Source: Desulfonatronospira thiodismutans ASO3-1
GTDB lineage: Bacteria > Desulfobacterota > Desulfovibrionia > Desulfovibrionales > Desulfonatronovibrionaceae
Assembly: GCF_000174435.1 (NCBI RefSeq)
Contig: NZ_ACJN02000005.1
Span: forward strand, 1-64,000
Reading direction: 5' to 3'
Length of the DNA: 64,000 nucleotides
The translations under genes and the position numbers were made by a program. The notes under the pieces were generated by a model. The model was not told the origin of the DNA and did no database searches. It worked only from the letters and a program-made list of their open reading frames with translations. This document shows positions 51,121 to 59,938 of the stretch, piece after piece. Numbering within the stretch: position 1 is the stretch's first letter; each line of letters starts with the position of its first letter.

Positions 51121-51171
51121 AGTCAAAGACCCTGATCTAAGTATTTACGACAAACCCAAGGAGAAAAACCC

Positions 51172-51933
51172 ATGACCAACAAACACCAAAGCGAGGTGCA
51201 CAGGCTGGAAGAAAATCTCCAGCTGCTCAAGCTGACCTGTATAAAAGAGCAGTACAGGCCGGCGGCTGACAAGGCTGCCAGGCAGAACTGGGATCATCTG
51301 GGCTATCTGGCCAGGCTGGTCCAGGCAGAAGCAGATGCCAGGCATGATCGCTCCATCCAACGCCGTATCAGGATGGCCCGTTTCCCAGGCATAAAAACCA
51401 TGGAGAACTTCGACTGGACATGGCCGACCAAGATCAACCGCCCGGCCATCCAAAACCTCTTTCGCCTTGGATTTATGAAGGACAAGGCCAACATAATAAT
51501 CCTCGGAGGAGTAGGCCTGGGCAAGTCACACATAGCCACAGCCCTGGGTTACAGTGCATGCCTGGAAAAGTATTCTGTACTGTTTGCCACCACCATAGAT
51601 GTCATAAACACCCTCTCGGCCGCACAGGCTGCACACAAGCTCAAAACAGAGCTCAAGAAATATGTAAGTCCTGAACTGCTCATTCTGGATGAGCTTGGCT
51701 ACCTGCCCATAGACAAGCAAGGTGCAGACCTGCTCTTCCAGGTTATAAGCCAGCGCTACGAACAAAAATCAACCATCCTGACCACCAACAGAGCCTTCAA
51801 GAAATGGCCCGAGGTGTTCAACAACGACAGCACCCTGACCTCAGCCATGTTGGACAGACTTCTGCACCATGCCGAAACCGTCCTCATTGAAGGCAAAAGC
51901 TATCGGATGAAAGACCAGGTTCAGGAACAATAG
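51172..51933 (+). CDS. istB: IS21 helper ATPase IstB (copy 2)
   Basis: 253 aa, near-identical to copy 1 with Walker A GGVGLGKS and Walker B LLILDELGYL intact. Because of the istA frameshift it is now separated from the istA stop by about 50 nt and may be translated less efficiently. Confidence 0.95.
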   Translation: MTNKHQSEVHRLEENLQLLKLTCIKEQYRPAADKAARQNWDHLGYLARLVQAEADARHDRSIQRRIRMARFPGIKTMENFDWTWPTKINRPAIQNLFRLGFMKDKANIIILGGVGLGKSHIATALGYSACLEKYSVLFATTIDVINTLSAAQAAHKLKTELKKYVSPELLILDELGYLPIDKQGADLLFQVISQRYEQKSTILTTNRAFKKWPEVFNNDSTLTSAMLDRLLHHAETVLIEGKSYRMKDQVQEQ

Positions 51934-52042
51934 CTCCGCATAGGCAACCGCCGGCATCAACCTTTATGTCTGGAGCTGGCGGTTGCTCCAAAACAACATT
52001 TTTAAACCGGCGTTTTATGGCATCTTCAAGCCGGCGCTAACA

Positions 52043-52790
52043 CATGCACATGGACCAGATAAAAAGAGACCATATAATCAGCCTGCATCAACAATGTCTG
52101 CTTGCGGATTACAAACCTGCAACTGCCAACAGGCTGGTCATTTTGCTACGCTACATTTTCAACCTGGCTCTAAAGTGGGATACAGCAGGTGTTCGGACGA
52201 ATCCAACCAAAGAAGTCTCGTTAGCCGAAGAGAACAATCAGCGAGACAGATACCTGGATAAAAATGAACTGGACAGGCTCTGCAAGGCCTTGAAAGAAAG
52301 TGAGAACCCCTTATTAGAACCAATTATTTTAATGCTGCTACTGACCGGAGCCAGGAAAAGCGAAGTGCTCAAGGCAAAATGGCATAACTTCGATTTTGAA
52401 AGACGGACATGGCAAATTCCAGGAACAGACACCAAAACCGGAAAAACTCGAACAATACCTTTGTCTGATAGCGCTTTGGAAGTGCTGGATAAAATAAAAT
52501 ATGTAGATGGCTGTCCTTATGTTTTTCCAAACCCGGAGACCCAAAAGCCATTTACTTCCATTTTCAGGTCCTGGGATACAGCCAGGAAAAAAGCCGGGCT
52601 TGGAGAAGTACGGATACATGATCTCAGGCACAGTTTTTCCAGCTTTCTGATCAACTCTGGCCGCAGCATATACGAGGTGGGCGAACTTTTGGGACATACC
52701 CAGATTAAAACAACCATGCGCTATGCTCATCTGGCCAACCAGACACTTTTGGATGCTGTAAACAGTGTCCCATTAAACAATGTAGCATAA
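52043..52790 (+). pseudogene. Integrase Int-C, 3' part (split by IS21)
   Basis: Begins inside the core-binding domain (HMDQIKRDHIISLHQQ) and contains the whole catalytic domain: LTGARKSEVLKAKWHNFDFE, HDLRHSFSSFLINSGRS, LLGHTQIKTTMRYAHLANQT. All catalytic residues are present. An ATG at 52044 could start a truncated protein, but no ribosome site is evident. Confidence 0.93.
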
Positions 52791-52851
52791 TTTTTTGTAA
52801 TAACCTGCATATATAAGGATAACCAACAAAAAAAACGTAACCCATTCTTTA

Positions 52852-52887
52852 CATAAGAACGGGCACATTTTTTGTCCCGTTCTTATG
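52852..52887. repeat. 12-bp hairpin upstream of Int-D
   Basis: CATAAGAACGGG-12 nt with T6-CCCGTTCTTATG. It directly precedes the larger palindrome at 52896. It could terminate readthrough from Int-C, but the T run lies in the loop, not after the stem. Confidence 0.7.
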
Positions 52888-52895
52888 GCGGCTGG

Positions 52896-52947
52896 TTCCA
52901 TAAGTTGAACAGTGAAGCGTAATACGCTCACTGTTCAACTTATGGAA
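52896..52947. repeat. 20-bp-arm palindrome upstream of Int-D
   Basis: TTCCATAAGTTGAACAGTGA pairs perfectly with 52928-52947, and the 12-nt interior AGCGTAATACGC adds a GCGT-AAT-ACGC stem, leaving one unpaired A. GGCGGCT (52887-52893) and AGCCGCC (52976-52982) can pair outside it, making a nested structure of about 95 nt. This is too long and symmetrical for an ordinary terminator. Candidate recombination site or structured RNA. Confidence 0.8.
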
Positions 52948-53031
52948 ATCACGGAGGCTGGAAGCCGGAGTGATAAGCCGCCATGATGGTCCTTCCATAC
53001 CGTCATGGACAACCAAACAAGGAGAGTATCC

Positions 53032-54045
53032 ATGGGTAAGATCAGCAAATCAGAAGCCAGAAAAATTGCCAGCCACATTATAACACATACATCAAACAAC
53101 ACCCAGCAAACAAACGAACATCTCTTTAAAATTTTTCACCGGATATACAAATATGGCAGCCTTCAAACCTATGCTCAAACTTTTAATCTGAAAAAGACCA
53201 CATGGTACAAATACAAAGCTGCTTACCAATTCGGAGCTGCTTTGATGATTCGAAAATTATTAAGAGACGCTGACAAACTGGAAAAAACTGACAAGACCAA
53301 GGCTAAGTTATATAGGGAAGAGGCGTTGAGGCTTGGCGAAGAGCTTAAGAGCCTGTCTCCGGACTACGAAAAAAAACACAGACTTAATCATCCAGCACCA
53401 AGCAACCAAGCTAAACCTTATACCAAGAGTAAAATCGAAGGGAAACGCAAAGCTCTACGTGGACTGCCTACAAACTGGGTTGGCCGGCTCATCGATGAGC
53501 TCCCCATCCAGCACCAGAAGGCGGCCTTGGTCATGGCCTTAACAGGATGCAGGCCTGCAGAGTTGGAGAAGGGTGTATGGCTGGAGGCTGTGGACCATGA
53601 CCATCTTAAGATTACTATAAAAGGTGCTAAATATATTAAAAATAAACAGGGGCAAAAGCAACGGGTTCTCAAGTTTGCACTCGAAGATGCGCACAGACTT
53701 TTCAATTTGGCCTACGAAGAACCCCGCCTGGTTTGGATCAATAAAGAAGCCTTCAGAAAAGCCATCCGCCGGGCAGCAGGTAATCTTGGGTTCAAAGGAG
53801 TTTCTCCTTATTCCTTGAGGCATCAGTTTTCAGCCAACCTAAAAAGAGAATCTGGGGAAAAATGGACACATGAGGACATGGCAAAAGCGCTTGGACATAT
53901 TACGGACAGGTGCCAACAGTTTTACGGACACCCCAACCAAGCCAGGGGAAGAGGCAGTGGAATACTCAATGTCCAGGCTTCCAGCCAAATAAAATCAAAT
54001 CGAGGTACGATACCAGAAAAAACATCTGGCCCAAGGCTGAGTTGA
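53032..54045 (+). CDS. Tyrosine recombinase Int-D
   Basis: 337 aa from MGKISKSEARKIASH (AAGGAGA 6 nt upstream). The N-terminal half is a charged helical DNA-binding region (LQTYAQTFNLKKTTWYKYKA). The catalytic half has Arg (LTGCRPAELEKG), Lys region (IKGAKYIKNKQGQK), SLRHQFSANLKRESG, His (ALGHITDR) and Tyr (CQQFYGHPNQA). It belongs to an atypical integrase branch unlike Int-A/B/E and lies just after the palindromes at 52852-52947, its likely site of action. Confidence 0.85.
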   Translation: MGKISKSEARKIASHIITHTSNNTQQTNEHLFKIFHRIYKYGSLQTYAQTFNLKKTTWYKYKAAYQFGAALMIRKLLRDADKLEKTDKTKAKLYREEALRLGEELKSLSPDYEKKHRLNHPAPSNQAKPYTKSKIEGKRKALRGLPTNWVGRLIDELPIQHQKAALVMALTGCRPAELEKGVWLEAVDHDHLKITIKGAKYIKNKQGQKQRVLKFALEDAHRLFNLAYEEPRLVWINKEAFRKAIRRAAGNLGFKGVSPYSLRHQFSANLKRESGEKWTHEDMAKALGHITDRCQQFYGHPNQARGRGSGILNVQASSQIKSNRGTIPEKTSGPRLS

Positions 54046-54047
54046 AT

Positions 54048-54950
54048 TCATTTTGCCTTTTGAGGCCTGCCTGCCCCTTTTCTATACCCACCGTGTGATT
54101 TTCTTCTCTTGGTTGTGGCCATGATCCATGCTTCCGCCAGCAAGATGTTTTTCTTTGCCAAACCAAGATCCCGTATAAAGCAATCATTTAGTTTTTCTCT
54201 TGGGATCTCTTCTGTCTCGTAGGTGCTTGGCGGACTAAGGATATGAACCAGGTCTTCTATACAATGTGGGTTAAGAGCATGGTTTTTTATATAGCTGTCA
54301 AGATATGGCAGCCTATTCATTATTTCACCTAAATCATGCTCTTTTTTTATAATCTTTTTCGGGGCTGGAGCCCTGAAAAAATTATCATTGAAGAAATACA
54401 GCATATTGCCTGGGTCAGGCATGAAATCTTGCAGCCGATCTCTAACCTCTGACTTTAAATGGACAATTTTACCATGGTCTTTGTTTTTTCCTCCCAAGAT
54501 CCTGTATGCCCGCTGATACTCCAGCCGATTAAACTGAGGATTGTGTACATCACAAAACGGTGGTTTCTTCAGGTTCTCGGAACATACAGGCACAATTCTC
54601 CAGCATAGTGAACAGGTTATAAACTTATCAAAATAATTAAGACTGTTTAAATACTTGGATCTTGACTTGACCACATGCCCAGGCGGGCGAATAAACGGCA
54701 GTGCGCCGTAGAAAGCATTTATGAATTCTTTTTCCTCTGGAGATGAACAGAGCCTGAACAAAAATCTTGTCTTCTTGGCAAGTCCATCCCAGGTAACATT
54801 ATAGGGTATTTTTTCTGCTGTCATTCGCAGTGGAGGGTTATCGAATTTTGACACCTCACTGACAAGCCACCCCTTGACTCTTCCTGGCTGCAGCCCCTTG
54901 CATTGCTGTATCAATTCTTGCTCATAGTCAGATAACCATCTGCTATCCAT
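54048..54950 (-). CDS. Zinc-knuckle protein of unknown function
   Basis: 300 aa from MDSRWLSDYEQELIQQC (GGAGG 5 nt upstream). A Cys/His cluster near residues 130-155 (CSLCWRIVPVCSENLKKPPF then CDVHN) could bind zinc. The C-terminus is a basic KRRKSHGGYRKGAGRPQKAK with a GAGRP AT-hook-like core, implying DNA binding. Ends 3 nt from Int-D, convergent. It shares a divergent intergenic region with the excisionase-like gene at 55058. Not recognised as a named family. Confidence 0.65.
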   Translation of the reverse strand: MDSRWLSDYEQELIQQCKGLQPGRVKGWLVSEVSKFDNPPLRMTAEKIPYNVTWDGLAKKTRFLFRLCSSPEEKEFINAFYGALPFIRPPGHVVKSRSKYLNSLNYFDKFITCSLCWRIVPVCSENLKKPPFCDVHNPQFNRLEYQRAYRILGGKNKDHGKIVHLKSEVRDRLQDFMPDPGNMLYFFNDNFFRAPAPKKIIKKEHDLGEIMNRLPYLDSYIKNHALNPHCIEDLVHILSPPSTYETEEIPREKLNDCFIRDLGLAKKNILLAEAWIMATTKRRKSHGGYRKGAGRPQKAK

Positions 54951-55057
54951 TATTCCCTCCACAAAAATCAAGTGTAAAAAATATGCCTGATGACTTTTGA
55001 TTAGTCAAGACTATATTTCACTCAAAATAACTAATCATAAAAACACAGGAGGAAGTT

Positions 55058-55261
55058 ATGAGCAAAATCCTAAGAACAGAAGACATTGCAGAAATGCTTC
55101 GCACAACCACTGCTGCGGTGAGATGCCATATCTCCCGGCAAAAATGGGATGTGGTGCCCAAACCTTTTAAGCTGGGACGAAAATGGGCCTGGCTCTCGGA
55201 AGACGTCAATAACTGGTTAAACGATCAAAAAAATCAAGGAGGGAAAAATTATGAAGTGTAA
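55058..55261 (+). CDS. Excisionase/AlpA-like HTH protein
   Basis: 67 aa: ILRTEDIAEMLRTTTAAVRC, HISRQKWDVVPKPFKLGRKW and WLSEDVNNWL form the winged-helix MerR-like domain of excisionases and AlpA-type regulators. AGGAGG lies 6 nt before the ATG. It precedes the primase-helicase gene by 125 bp, as in P4-like satellites and integrative plasmids. Probable directionality factor or activator for the element. Confidence 0.88.
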   Translation: MSKILRTEDIAEMLRTTTAAVRCHISRQKWDVVPKPFKLGRKWAWLSEDVNNWLNDQKNQGGKNYEV

Positions 55262-55386
55262 ATTAAAAAGGCTCAAAGTGGTGGTGGGGGCCACCGCTCT
55301 GAGCCGCAACGAAACGACCCTTGGGCTGAGTCATCTTTGTTATCCAAAAAATATCCACCTTCAAACCAAAAGTCAAGGAGGTGGAT

Positions 55387-58123
55387 ATGTATAAGATGGA
55401 AACCTTATCTTTAAATGCAAATAACGAACATGATCAAACAGAACATGCCTGTATCACCCTGGTCACCAGCTATTATCCTGAGTGTGTTACAAAACAGTAT
55501 TGGTTGGATGACAACCAGGAGCTGCAAAAAAAGACCACTGCTTACATGGTTCGGGGAAAAGCAGAAATCATTGACATAGCTGGTCTAAGCGACTTCTCAA
55601 CATTATTGCAAAACTTAAAACCGAACCAGGCCTTGACATATGGAATCCCTCCTGAAAGTGGGATCGAACTGGTAACAAGCAAAAAGTGGTTTAAAATGGG
55701 CAAGCCTGCAAACAAAATCCCAAGAACCAAGGAAATGTTTACTTGGAAAAATGGTCCTGGCGTATTGATGCTTGATTATGACCCGGATGCCGGAAACAAA
55801 GCTTTAAGCAAAGAGGAAATTGTCCAGGCGCTAAGAAGCACTTTGCCGGGGCTGGCAAAAGCAAAAATGCTGTGGTGGACATCGAGCAGCAGTCATATAT
55901 TCAATAACGGTAAGGACATTACCGGACTTAAGGGTCAGCGCCTGTACCTGTTTGTAAAAGACAGTAGAGACATACCCAGAGCTGGCCAGGCATTAAATGA
56001 ACATCTTTGGGCCGCCGGGTACGGGTATTACATGGTTAGCAAAGCAGGCAGCCTGCTTGAGAGATGTCTTTTTGATACCTCTGTCTGGCAGTCAAACCGA
56101 CTTGATTTTGCAGCCGGGGCATACACATACAGTCCTTTGGAACAAAAACGAGGGGTGCCTGAAATCATACCCGGTCAATGCGAGTTCATTGATACCACCG
56201 TGGCCATTCCTGAATTATGTACACAAACACAGGCCTTGGCAAATGAAAAAAGAGAAAAGGCAAGAAGGGACGCTGGAGAAGAGGTCAAAACTCAAAAGAA
56301 GAAATATATCCACGACAAGACCCAGGAAATAGCTGGTTCCAACGCAGGGCCGAATAAAATCGAAAAGGTTCAAAAGACAGTTGAGCAGGCACTTGAGAAA
56401 AACAGCCTTAATTATGATTACCCGATTATTGTTGTTGATGAAAATACCCAGAAAGAATATCGGGTTACGGTTGAGCAGATTCTGGCTAACAAGAAAAAGT
56501 ACCATGAGTGTCTTACCAAAGACCCACTGGAACCAGAGTATGATGGAGGCAGAGCTGTCGGAAAGTTATATCTCAAGGCCAATCCCACCCTAAATTCTTT
56601 TGCCCATGGGGGCAGGAAATTTAAACTGCTGCCCAGATTACAACGAGATGAGGTGGTTGAATATGCAAGAAAGGGAGAACTAGGATGCGCAGAATTGTTT
56701 TCCAGCCTGTTTAGAGGGCATTTCTGTTATGACCATACAGAAGGTGGCTGGTATGAATTTCTGGGGCATTACTGGCAGATGGAAAAAGTGGGCAGACATT
56801 TAAAATCCGCAATTAACAAGGTCCAAACCATCTTTGAACAAACTAAAAATGAGCTGGATGGCGAAATCATGATATTGGGCCAAAAGATAAAAAATCCACA
56901 AAATGAAAATGACAGCAAGGAAAAGATGAAGCAGGAAAAGGATAGACTTCAGGACCAGTTTCAAAATGTCTCCAAAATAGTTAGAAAATTAAACAAGCTG
57001 GCCTTCAGAAAACAGGTTGTGGAATTTGCAGCTCAGGGAGATAAAGCTTTGGGTATAAGGGGCGATGAATGGGATCTTAAGCCCTGGAAACTGCCCTGTG
57101 CTAACGGCGTTCTGGACCTGAAAAATGGCAATTTGAGGGAAGGAAGGCCTGACGACTATCTGCGCTCAGCCTGCCCTACCAGCTTCAACCCCGAAGCTGA
57201 GGCACCTACATGGGAGAAGGCATTACAGGAGATATTTGCTGAAGATAAGGAGTTAATAAATTTTGTACAGCGTGTGCTTGGAATGGCCCTTGTCGGTGAT
57301 ACCGTTGAGCATAAAATGATAGTTCTATGGGGATGTGGACGAAACGGTAAGTAAGGACACCATTTTGGAGGCCATAAGTCATGTGCTGGGAAATAGTCTG
57401 GCTGGTGCTGTTCAGTCCGAACTTTTGCTGGATCAGGGACGCCTTAAAAGCAGCAGTGGTCCAAGTGCCGATATCATGCGTCTGCGTGGGCTCAGGCTTG
57501 CGTGGGCCAGTGAAACAAACGAAGGGCGAAAACTGGATGCTGGCAAGATCAAGCTATTGACAGGTGGTGGCAACCTGGTCGGTCGGGCACCCTACAGCAA
57601 GTACGAAGTCAGTTTTGCCCAAAGCCATACCCTGTTTTTACTTACAAACTGCAAGCCACATGCCCCCAGTGATGATTATGCCTTGTGGAAAAGGATGGTA
57701 CTTATCCCGTTTACCCAGTCGTTTGTAGACTCTCCTGAAAAAACAAACGAAAGACAGGTGGATAAATACTTGCTTGAAAAACTTAAAAACGAAGCAGAGG
57801 GTATTCTTGCCTGGTTGGTACGGGGATGTGCGGCCTGGCAGAAATATGGCCTGAATCCGCCTGGAATCGTTAACCAGGCTGTGCAGGATTATAGAAATGA
57901 TGAAGATATCCTGCAGCAGTTTATTGAAGATGCTTGTTTTCAAGGTAATGATTGCATGGCTTGTGCTAGCGACCTGTATGAGCACTACAAATCGTGGATG
58001 CATAATAATAGTATGAAACCTCTTACCGGAACCAAATTTGGTCGTAAAATGTCAGAACGATATAATAAGAAAAAAGTGGGCAATATTAACTACTATATGA
58101 ACATTGGTATTTTGTCCAGTTAA
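55387..58123 (+). pseudogene. D5/P4-type primase-helicase, frameshifted in Walker A
   Basis: Start MYKMETLSL at 55387 (AAGGAGG 5 nt upstream). The first frame (to 57354) has an archaeo-eukaryotic-primase-like domain with acidic GVLMLDYDPDAG and SQRL..-type QRLYLFVKDSRDI, then the D5_N region (LAFRKQVVEFAAQGDKALGI, LPCANGVLDL, INFVQRVLGMALVGDTVEHK), ending WGCGRNGK-stop. The second frame (from about 57350) continues SKDTILEAISHVLG, LRLAWASETNEGRKLDAGKI and FLLTNCKPHAPSDDYALWKR. A 2-nt deletion, probably of AG in AAGAGT, breaks the GxGxNGKS motif. Together about 912 residues, a full-length replication protein. Confidence 0.88.
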
Positions 58124-58132
58124 ATTTATACT

Positions 58133-58242
58133 CCGGGTATGCCAAGTTTACCATCTATGTAACAAACTTTATATATGCATAATATCTATTTTTTTGAATT
58201 TTAAAAAGTTTATGCAAAATGGTCTTAACTTGGCATACCCGG
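58133..58242. repeat. 16-bp inverted repeat, 78 bp apart
   Basis: CCGGGTATGCCAAGTT (58133-58148) and its exact reverse complement (58227-58242) follow the primase-helicase stop. With A/T-rich DNA between, they could be a terminator with a very large loop, a replication-related structure or an element end. Confidence 0.75.
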
Positions 58243-58575
58243 CATAAGAATCAATGCAATATTTTTTGTTGTATTTCCTATATTTTTTAAAAATGGATTC
58301 AATAATAATTTTTTATATTAATTATATTTTTAATTATTGTATACATGCATTAAATATAAATCAACAGCATAACACAGTAATAGATACCATTTTTTGACCA
58401 ACATGTAAACAGCATTTTATGATAATGACATAAACACAAAAAACTCCGTTTTTCTCGTAGGTTTTATCAAAACATAAAACTCCTCTCTGATTGGTGAAAA
58501 TTTTCATAATACAGTCCAGCTGTAGAAAAACATTTTTGTTGCCAATTATTTATAAACTCGAATTTCATCCGGCCA
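58243..58575. other. AT-rich noncoding stretch
   Basis: Long runs of A/T (58255-58440), then TTTTATCAAAACATAAAACT. No gene, no iterons seen. Lying between a replication gene and a module end, it is a reasonable place for an origin, but there is no direct evidence. Confidence 0.4.
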
Positions 58576-59603
58576 CTACCGCACAGCCAGGTTCCTTACC
58601 AGCATCCTGGTCCACTCTTCTCTGCCGCTCAGGGTGGGTATTTTGCCTCATTTAGTTTATTTGCCAGTTCCACGTAGGAAATTTCTGGATCTTTCTCCTT
58701 TTCCATCCTGATCCATTGGGTGACGGCTGCTTTGTCCGGCTTGCCGTTATGGATGCTGTTTCTCACAAACTCCAGGTCTGCATAAGCATAGTCGTCCAGG
58801 GGCGCAGATTCTTGTGCTTCCTGCGGGATTGACTCAGCATCTACAAGATTGATCGATGGATGGCTGACCTGCATTTTCTCCAGATCCAGGTCGCTCAGCT
58901 CAACCCCTTCAGCTGGATCAGCCCCCAAATCATTTTCCAACTGCCCCAGCCTTTCCTCCAGGTTATTCATTCCCTCCTGGACCTGGGTGAGTGCTTTGTA
59001 TACCTGCACCATGGAGCCATTTATTTCCGCTGTCAGATTTAAAAGGGTGTCTTCCAGGGCATCAGCCAAGCCCTTGATTTTTTTCTGGACTACAAGTTCA
59101 GCTTGGCTGGACACTGCGGCATAAAGCTCCTGCTGGAGTTCGTCTTTTAGCTGGGAGTTTTGAATAAAACATTCGCCGCATTCTCCAACACCATCTTTCC
59201 TCGTTCCGTTTTCTCCTTCCTCCTCAAGAATCCTCCTACCTCCTCCTTCATCCTCCTTCCTCTTCGTTCCTCCTCCTTCGTTCTCATCCCTCCTCGTTCG
59301 TCCTCCTTCCTCTTCAGCGCCACTGGTAAGGCTAGACATCAGATTGTTAAGAGCCTGAAGGCCTGACAATCCCTGTTTTTCGGTCAAATAATCCCTGATC
59401 ATGGCAAATGTGTATCCGTGTTCTCGTAAAGTGAAAACCAATTCAAAAAAATCAAGATTATCAGACCAGTATCTATAATGTCTCCCGTCATAAAGGCTGC
59501 TGAGATAATCTGAAAAATAATCCTTGCAGTCGATGACAGAGCGATAACGAATACCCAAAAGTTCAGCAATATCCCTGAGCGTTAACAGGCTTTTCTCCGT
59601 CAT
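58576..59603 (-). CDS. HTH/MerR-like protein with low-complexity linker
   Basis: The undisturbed frame is 58629-59603 (324 aa). HTH N-terminus (LTLRDIAELLGIRYRSVIDC), DFFELVFTLREHGYTFAMIR, a purine-tract linker at about residues 95-138 (EEEGGRTRRDENEGGGTKRK), then the half shared with the 3760 locus: QLKDELQQELYAAVSSQAEL, LTAEINGSMVQVYKALTQVQ, NSIHNGKPDKAAVTQWIRME. One A missing near 58650 ends it early as KYPP; in the next frame TLSGREEWTRMLVRNLAVR continues to 58576, as in the paralogue. Downstream of Int-E's iterons. Confidence 0.8.
59190..59325. repeat. GGA-rich purine tract inside coding region
   Basis: On the coding (minus) strand, imperfect repeats of GAGGAAGGAGGA with few pyrimidines. 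It occupies the same position in the protein as the ATCC tract at 4395-4585 does in the paralogue, but has a different sequence, so the linker is hypervariable. Confidence 0.75.
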
Positions 59604-59717
59604 GTGATTACCATCCCGTAATTTTTTGATACTTTTGCGGTTATGTTACCATTAACACCGTGTAACAATAAAGTTTCAGCGATAACATCCGTCATCATTT
59701 GTTACCATGCTTTCCCT

Positions 59718-59922
59718 CTGATGGGTGAGGCCTTTAAAATGCCCCGATCACCTTCACTCTATCAGTATTAACTACCTGATTTTACACAACCCATCAGAAA
59801 AAATCCCACCAACAAAATTTTCACCTTCTTATATCCCATCAGCTGTCGGCCAAAAGTGTCAGAACATATATAATGAATTCAAAGGATTGGGTATCAAAAT
59901 CATCCACCTTATATCCCATCAG
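59718..59922. repeat. Iterons of an att-like region, Int-E copy
   Basis: Inverted CTGATGGG (59718) and direct CCCATCAG (59790), CCCACCAA (59805), CCCATCAG (59835), CCCATCAG (59915). Intervals 72, 15, 30 and 80 bp, against 72, 16, 30 and 80 in the Int-A copy, and 24 bp to the end of the integrase gene in both. Confidence 0.7.
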
Positions 59923-59938
59923 ATCAGAGCTTAGGGTA

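Larger units (their letters stand above)
48648..52042 (+). mobile_element. IS21-family element, copy 2, with 5-bp target duplication
   Basis: Same ends as copy 1 (TGTGAGCGCC / GGCGCTAACA). Flanked exactly by CATGC at 48643-48647 and 52043-52047. It splits integrase Int-C. A handful of substitutions distinguish it from copy 1, and its istA carries a frameshift. Confidence 0.96.

Noticed and set aside
57354-57360. Programmed frameshift as the first explanation for the split primase-helicase
   Set aside because: A simple +1 shift would omit the Walker A serine; a 2-nt deletion restores GRNGKSKD and is the simpler reading.
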